Assembly: GCA_900552705.1 (NCBI GenBank)
Contig: USAX01000102.1
Span: 1-6,801 of the forward strand
DNA from: an uncultured Collinsella sp.
Lineage (GTDB): Bacteria > Actinomycetota > Coriobacteriia > Coriobacteriales > Coriobacteriaceae
Length of the DNA: 6,801 nucleotides
Reading direction: 5' to 3'
In this document: piece after piece, positions 5,319 to 6,801 of the stretch
Numbering within the stretch: position 1 is the first letter of the stretch
Layout of the letters: every line of letters begins with the position of its first letter
The notes under the pieces: generated by a model
What the model saw: only the letters and a program-made list of their open reading frames with translations
The model's database searches: none
What the model was told of the DNA's origin: nothing
Made by a program: the position numbers and the translations under genes

Positions 5319-6194
5319 TCAGCCAAAACGCCCCGTCAAATAATCCGCGGTGCGCGGATCGGACGGATTCTTGAAGAGTTGCGCGGTGGGCGCGTGCTCC
5401 ACCAGCTCACCCAGCAAAAAGAACGCAACCGAATCGGAAATACGCGCGGCCTGCTGCATGTTGTGCGTCACGACCACCAGCGTGCAGGTCTCCTTGAGCT
5501 CGCAGGCCAGCTGCTCCACCACCAACGTCGACACAGGGTCGAGTGCCGAGGTCGGCTCGTCCATCAGCAGAATGTCGGGCTGCACGGCAAGTGCGCGGGC
5601 GATGCACAGGCGCTGCTGCTGTCCACCCGAAAGACCCAGGCCTGACTCTTTGAGCTTGTCCTTGACCTCGTCCCACAGGGCAGCGCGACGCAGGGAGTCC
5701 TCGACCAGCTCATCGAGCACGGCGCGGTCGCGCACACCCATACCGCGAGGACCGTAGGCGACGTTGTCGTAGATGCTCATGGGAAATGGGTTGGGGCGTT
5801 GGAACACCATGCCCACACGCTGGCGCAAACGGCAGATGTCGCAATCGCCCAGGATATCTTGACCATCGAGCGCAATCTTGCCCTCGATGCGGCAATCCTT
5901 GATGCCGTCGTTCATGCGGTTAAAGCAGCGCAGCAACGTGGACTTTCCGCAGCCCGAAGGCCCGATGAACGAGGTGATCTGCTTGTCGCGGATCTTGATA
6001 TTCACGTCCTTGAGCGCATGGTGGTCGCCATAGAACAGGTCGAGGCCCTCGACGTCGATGCGCGTCGGCGAGGCGGCAAGATCCTCTGCCGTGGGGCGAG
6101 TCGCATCCCCAACCTCGCGCTCATGCGCGGCCTCGGCCTGCGCTTCCATGAGTTCTTCAAGCTCCGTGGGCTCCACAGCCGCAGCAGCCGTCAT
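5319..6194 (-). CDS. pstB: PstB, phosphate ABC transporter ATP-binding protein
   Basis: Encodes a 291-residue ATPase that powers high-affinity phosphate import through the PstC/PstA channel with the binding protein PstS. Motifs, numbered from the chosen start: Walker A GPSGCGKST (78-86), Q-loop with the PstB-typical VFQRPNPFP (Gln132), signature LSGGQQQR (188-195), Walker B ILLMDEP (208-214) with DPVSTL after it, and the switch His244 in VVTHNMQQ. RCFNRMND is also typical of PstB. The ATG at 6194 is chosen over the one at 6209 because GGAGGTG (6201-6207) fits it exactly and overlaps the upstream ATG. The first 43 or so residues, acidic and Ala/Glu-rich, precede the conserved domain and are absent from short PstB proteins. 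No pstS, pstC, pstA or phoU is visible in the window; the regulator/kinase pair follows directly. Confidence 0.95.
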   Translation of the reverse strand: MTAAAAVEPTELEELMEAQAEAAHEREVGDATRPTAEDLAASPTRIDVEGLDLFYGDHHALKDVNIKIRDKQITSFIGPSGCGKSTLLRCFNRMNDGIKDCRIEGKIALDGQDILGDCDICRLRQRVGMVFQRPNPFPMSIYDNVAYGPRGMGVRDRAVLDELVEDSLRRAALWDEVKDKLKESGLGLSGGQQQRLCIARALAVQPDILLMDEPTSALDPVSTLVVEQLACELKETCTLVVVTHNMQQAARISDSVAFFLLGELVEHAPTAQLFKNPSDPRTADYLTGRFG

Positions 6195-6200
6195 ACCGCA

Positions 6201-6207
6201 CACCTCC
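6201..6207 (-). promoter_or_regulatory. Ribosome binding site fixing the pstB start
   Basis: GGAGGTG on the minus strand, 6 bases before the ATG at 6194-6192. It shares a base with the in-frame ATG at 6209-6207, which has no such site upstream, so the 291-residue form is favoured over 296 residues. Confidence 0.75.
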
Positions 6208-6208
6208 A

Positions 6209-6236
6209 TATCGATATCAATTCAGCAGTATCGATA
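6209..6236. repeat. Twin TATCGATA palindromes in the pstB leader
   Basis: The 8-base palindrome TATCGATA occurs at 6209-6216 and again at 6229-6236, exactly 20 bases apart. The first copy extends to a 10-base palindrome, ATATCGATAT (6208-6217). Two dyads about two helical turns apart are a plausible binding site for a dimeric or tetrameric regulator. In RNA the two copies could also pair with each other over a 12-base loop, directly upstream of the GGAGGTG site. Confidence 0.45.
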
Positions 6237-6249
6237 GTAGGAATCGCGG

Positions 6250-6287
6250 CTCATACGCACGTGAGCACATTGTCAAGTGTTTGTAAG
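6250..6287 (-). promoter_or_regulatory. Candidate pstB promoter with Pho-box-like direct repeat
   Basis: On the minus strand a perfect TTGACA (6276-6271) is followed after 15 bases by TATGAG (6255-6250). On the plus strand the same place reads TTGTCAA (6270-6276), a 4-base spacer GTGT, then TTGTAAG (6281-6287). This 7-4-7 layout with an 11-base period is the arrangement known for PhoB sites in E. coli, and the minus-strand reading CTTACA-N5-TTGACA resembles the PhoP repeats of Bacillus. A PhoB-like regulator encoded downstream makes autoregulation of this block plausible. The second repeat is imperfect and the promoter spacer is short. Confidence 0.4.
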
Positions 6288-6297
6288 GGCACGCTAG

Positions 6298-6801
6298 CTA
6301 TGCGGCGGGCAGCTCGATGGTGAATATCGTGTGTTCGGGCGTCGATTCACATGCAACGGTACCGCCGTGTGCCGCGATGATCTCCTTGGCAATAGCAAGG
6401 CCCAAACCGGCACCACCGCGATTGGTCGCACGCGCCGCATCCAGGCGATAGAACTTCTCAAAGATCACCTTGAGCTTAGCCGCAGGGATAGGATCGCCCT
6501 GATTGATAAAGCGCACGCGCACGCCGCCATCGTCTTGGCGTCTGGCCTCAATCGTGATAGTCGAGCCCTCATAGCTATAGGCGACGGCGTTTTTCATGAT
6601 GTTGTTAAACACGCGGGCCATCTTATCGCCATCCACGAGCACCGTCAGGTCCTCGCAGATATCAACCTGGGCTTCCTTATGCTGCTCGTTGAGGATGGGA
6701 TAGAACTCGTCAGCCACCTGAGCCAGCAGCAACCCCAGATCAACATAGCCGCGCGTGAGCACGATATCGTGGAAGTCAAAGCGCGTGATATCGAAGAACT
6801 C
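6298..6801 (-). CDS. VanS-like sensor histidine kinase, C-terminal part
   Basis: The last 167 residues of a histidine kinase whose start lies beyond the right edge; the frame is open to position 6801. The visible part opens with EFFDITRF, the segment that ends the dimerisation helices in VanS-type kinases, then DGDKMARVFNNIMKNAVAYS (N-box), FINQGDPIP (G1), FEKFYRLD (F-box) and GGAGLGLAIAKEI (G2). ADEFYPIL and the Asn-x-Gly form of the G1 box also match VanS. The sensor region and phospho-accepting histidine are not in the window. VanS-like kinases are common outside vancomycin-resistance loci, so the family name says nothing firm about the signal. Its stop is 103 bases before the pstB start; a matching VanR-like regulator is expected just outside the window. 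No terminator is seen after it. Confidence 0.85.
   Translation of the reverse strand, partial: EFFDITRFDFHDIVLTRGYVDLGLLLAQVADEFYPILNEQHKEAQVDICEDLTVLVDGDKMARVFNNIMKNAVAYSYEGSTITIEARRQDDGGVRVRFINQGDPIPAAKLKVIFEKFYRLDAARATNRGGAGLGLAIAKEIIAAHGGTVACESTPEHTIFTIELPAA

Noticed and set aside
3842..5374. A 510-codon open frame on the plus strand, antisense to the histidine kinase and response regulator genes
   Set aside because: Its His/Arg/Gln-rich translation shows no recognisable domain, and it lies exactly opposite two genes with complete catalytic motifs. Long antisense open frames are common in G+C-rich coding DNA.
5799..6323. A 174-codon plus-strand open frame spanning the pstB start and its leader
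   Set aside because: It is opposite pstB and has no recognisable motif; the leader has regulatory structure on the other strand.
6298..6762. The GTG at 6762-6760 as the start of a short 154-residue kinase
   Set aside because: The frame remains open to 6801, and the upstream residues EFFDITRF continue the VanS-like alignment, so the gene is cut by the window edge rather than starting here.
6298..6801. Vancomycin resistance locus
   Set aside because: Only a VanS-like kinase fragment is present; there is no vanH, vanA/B or vanX type gene in the window, and such kinases are widespread with other roles.
1..6801. Mobile elements, CRISPR arrays, tRNA or rRNA genes and toxin-antitoxin or defence genes
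   Set aside because: No transposase or integrase motifs, terminal repeats, regularly spaced repeats or RNA-gene signatures were seen; genes are tightly packed and co-oriented.

Overview
The window is a gene-dense stretch of bacterial chromosome in which every supported gene lies on the minus strand, so the biological reading order runs from high to low coordinates. The G+C-rich sequence, Gram-positive style protein families (a YveK/CpsC-type Wzz protein with a separate CpsD-type tyrosine kinase and a CpsB-type PHP phosphatase) and strong GGAGG/AAAGG ribosome binding sites suggest a high-GC Gram-positive. My best guess is a Coriobacteriia such as Collinsella or a relative. That is inference from protein style, not a database match.

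In transcription order: (1) 6801-6298, the C-terminal part of a VanS-like sensor histidine kinase cut by the window edge. (2) 6194-5319, pstB, the ATPase of the high-affinity phosphate importer, with an acidic N-terminal extension and a leader containing a possible Pho-box-like direct repeat and a twin palindrome. (3) 5254-4526 and 4522-3098, an OmpR/PhoB-type response regulator and a PhoR-like membrane histidine kinase, 3 bases apart, which together look like the phosphate-responsive two-component pair. (4) A 195-base gap with a terminator-like hairpin and a candidate promoter. (5) 2902-838, a tight three-gene set: Wzz/CpsC-type membrane protein, CpsD-type tyrosine kinase and CpsB/YwqE-type phosphatase, the control module of capsule or exopolysaccharide export. 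(6) 798-298, a GNAT acetyltransferase. (7) 95-1, the first 31 codons of htpG (bacterial Hsp90), preceded by a leader with a terminator-like hairpin.

The upper half is a phosphate uptake and signalling block: PstB energises import, and the PhoR/PhoB-like pair presumably reads the phosphate state and controls pstB and other genes. The lower half is a tyrosine-phosphorylation switch for surface polysaccharide polymerisation. No glycosyltransferase, flippase or polymerase gene is present here, so the module either acts on a locus elsewhere or on other substrates.

I see no mobile element, CRISPR array, tRNA or rRNA, and no clear novel multi-gene system. The points most worth a second look are regulatory: the htpG leader hairpin, the pstB leader architecture, and the unusual neighbourhood of pstB.
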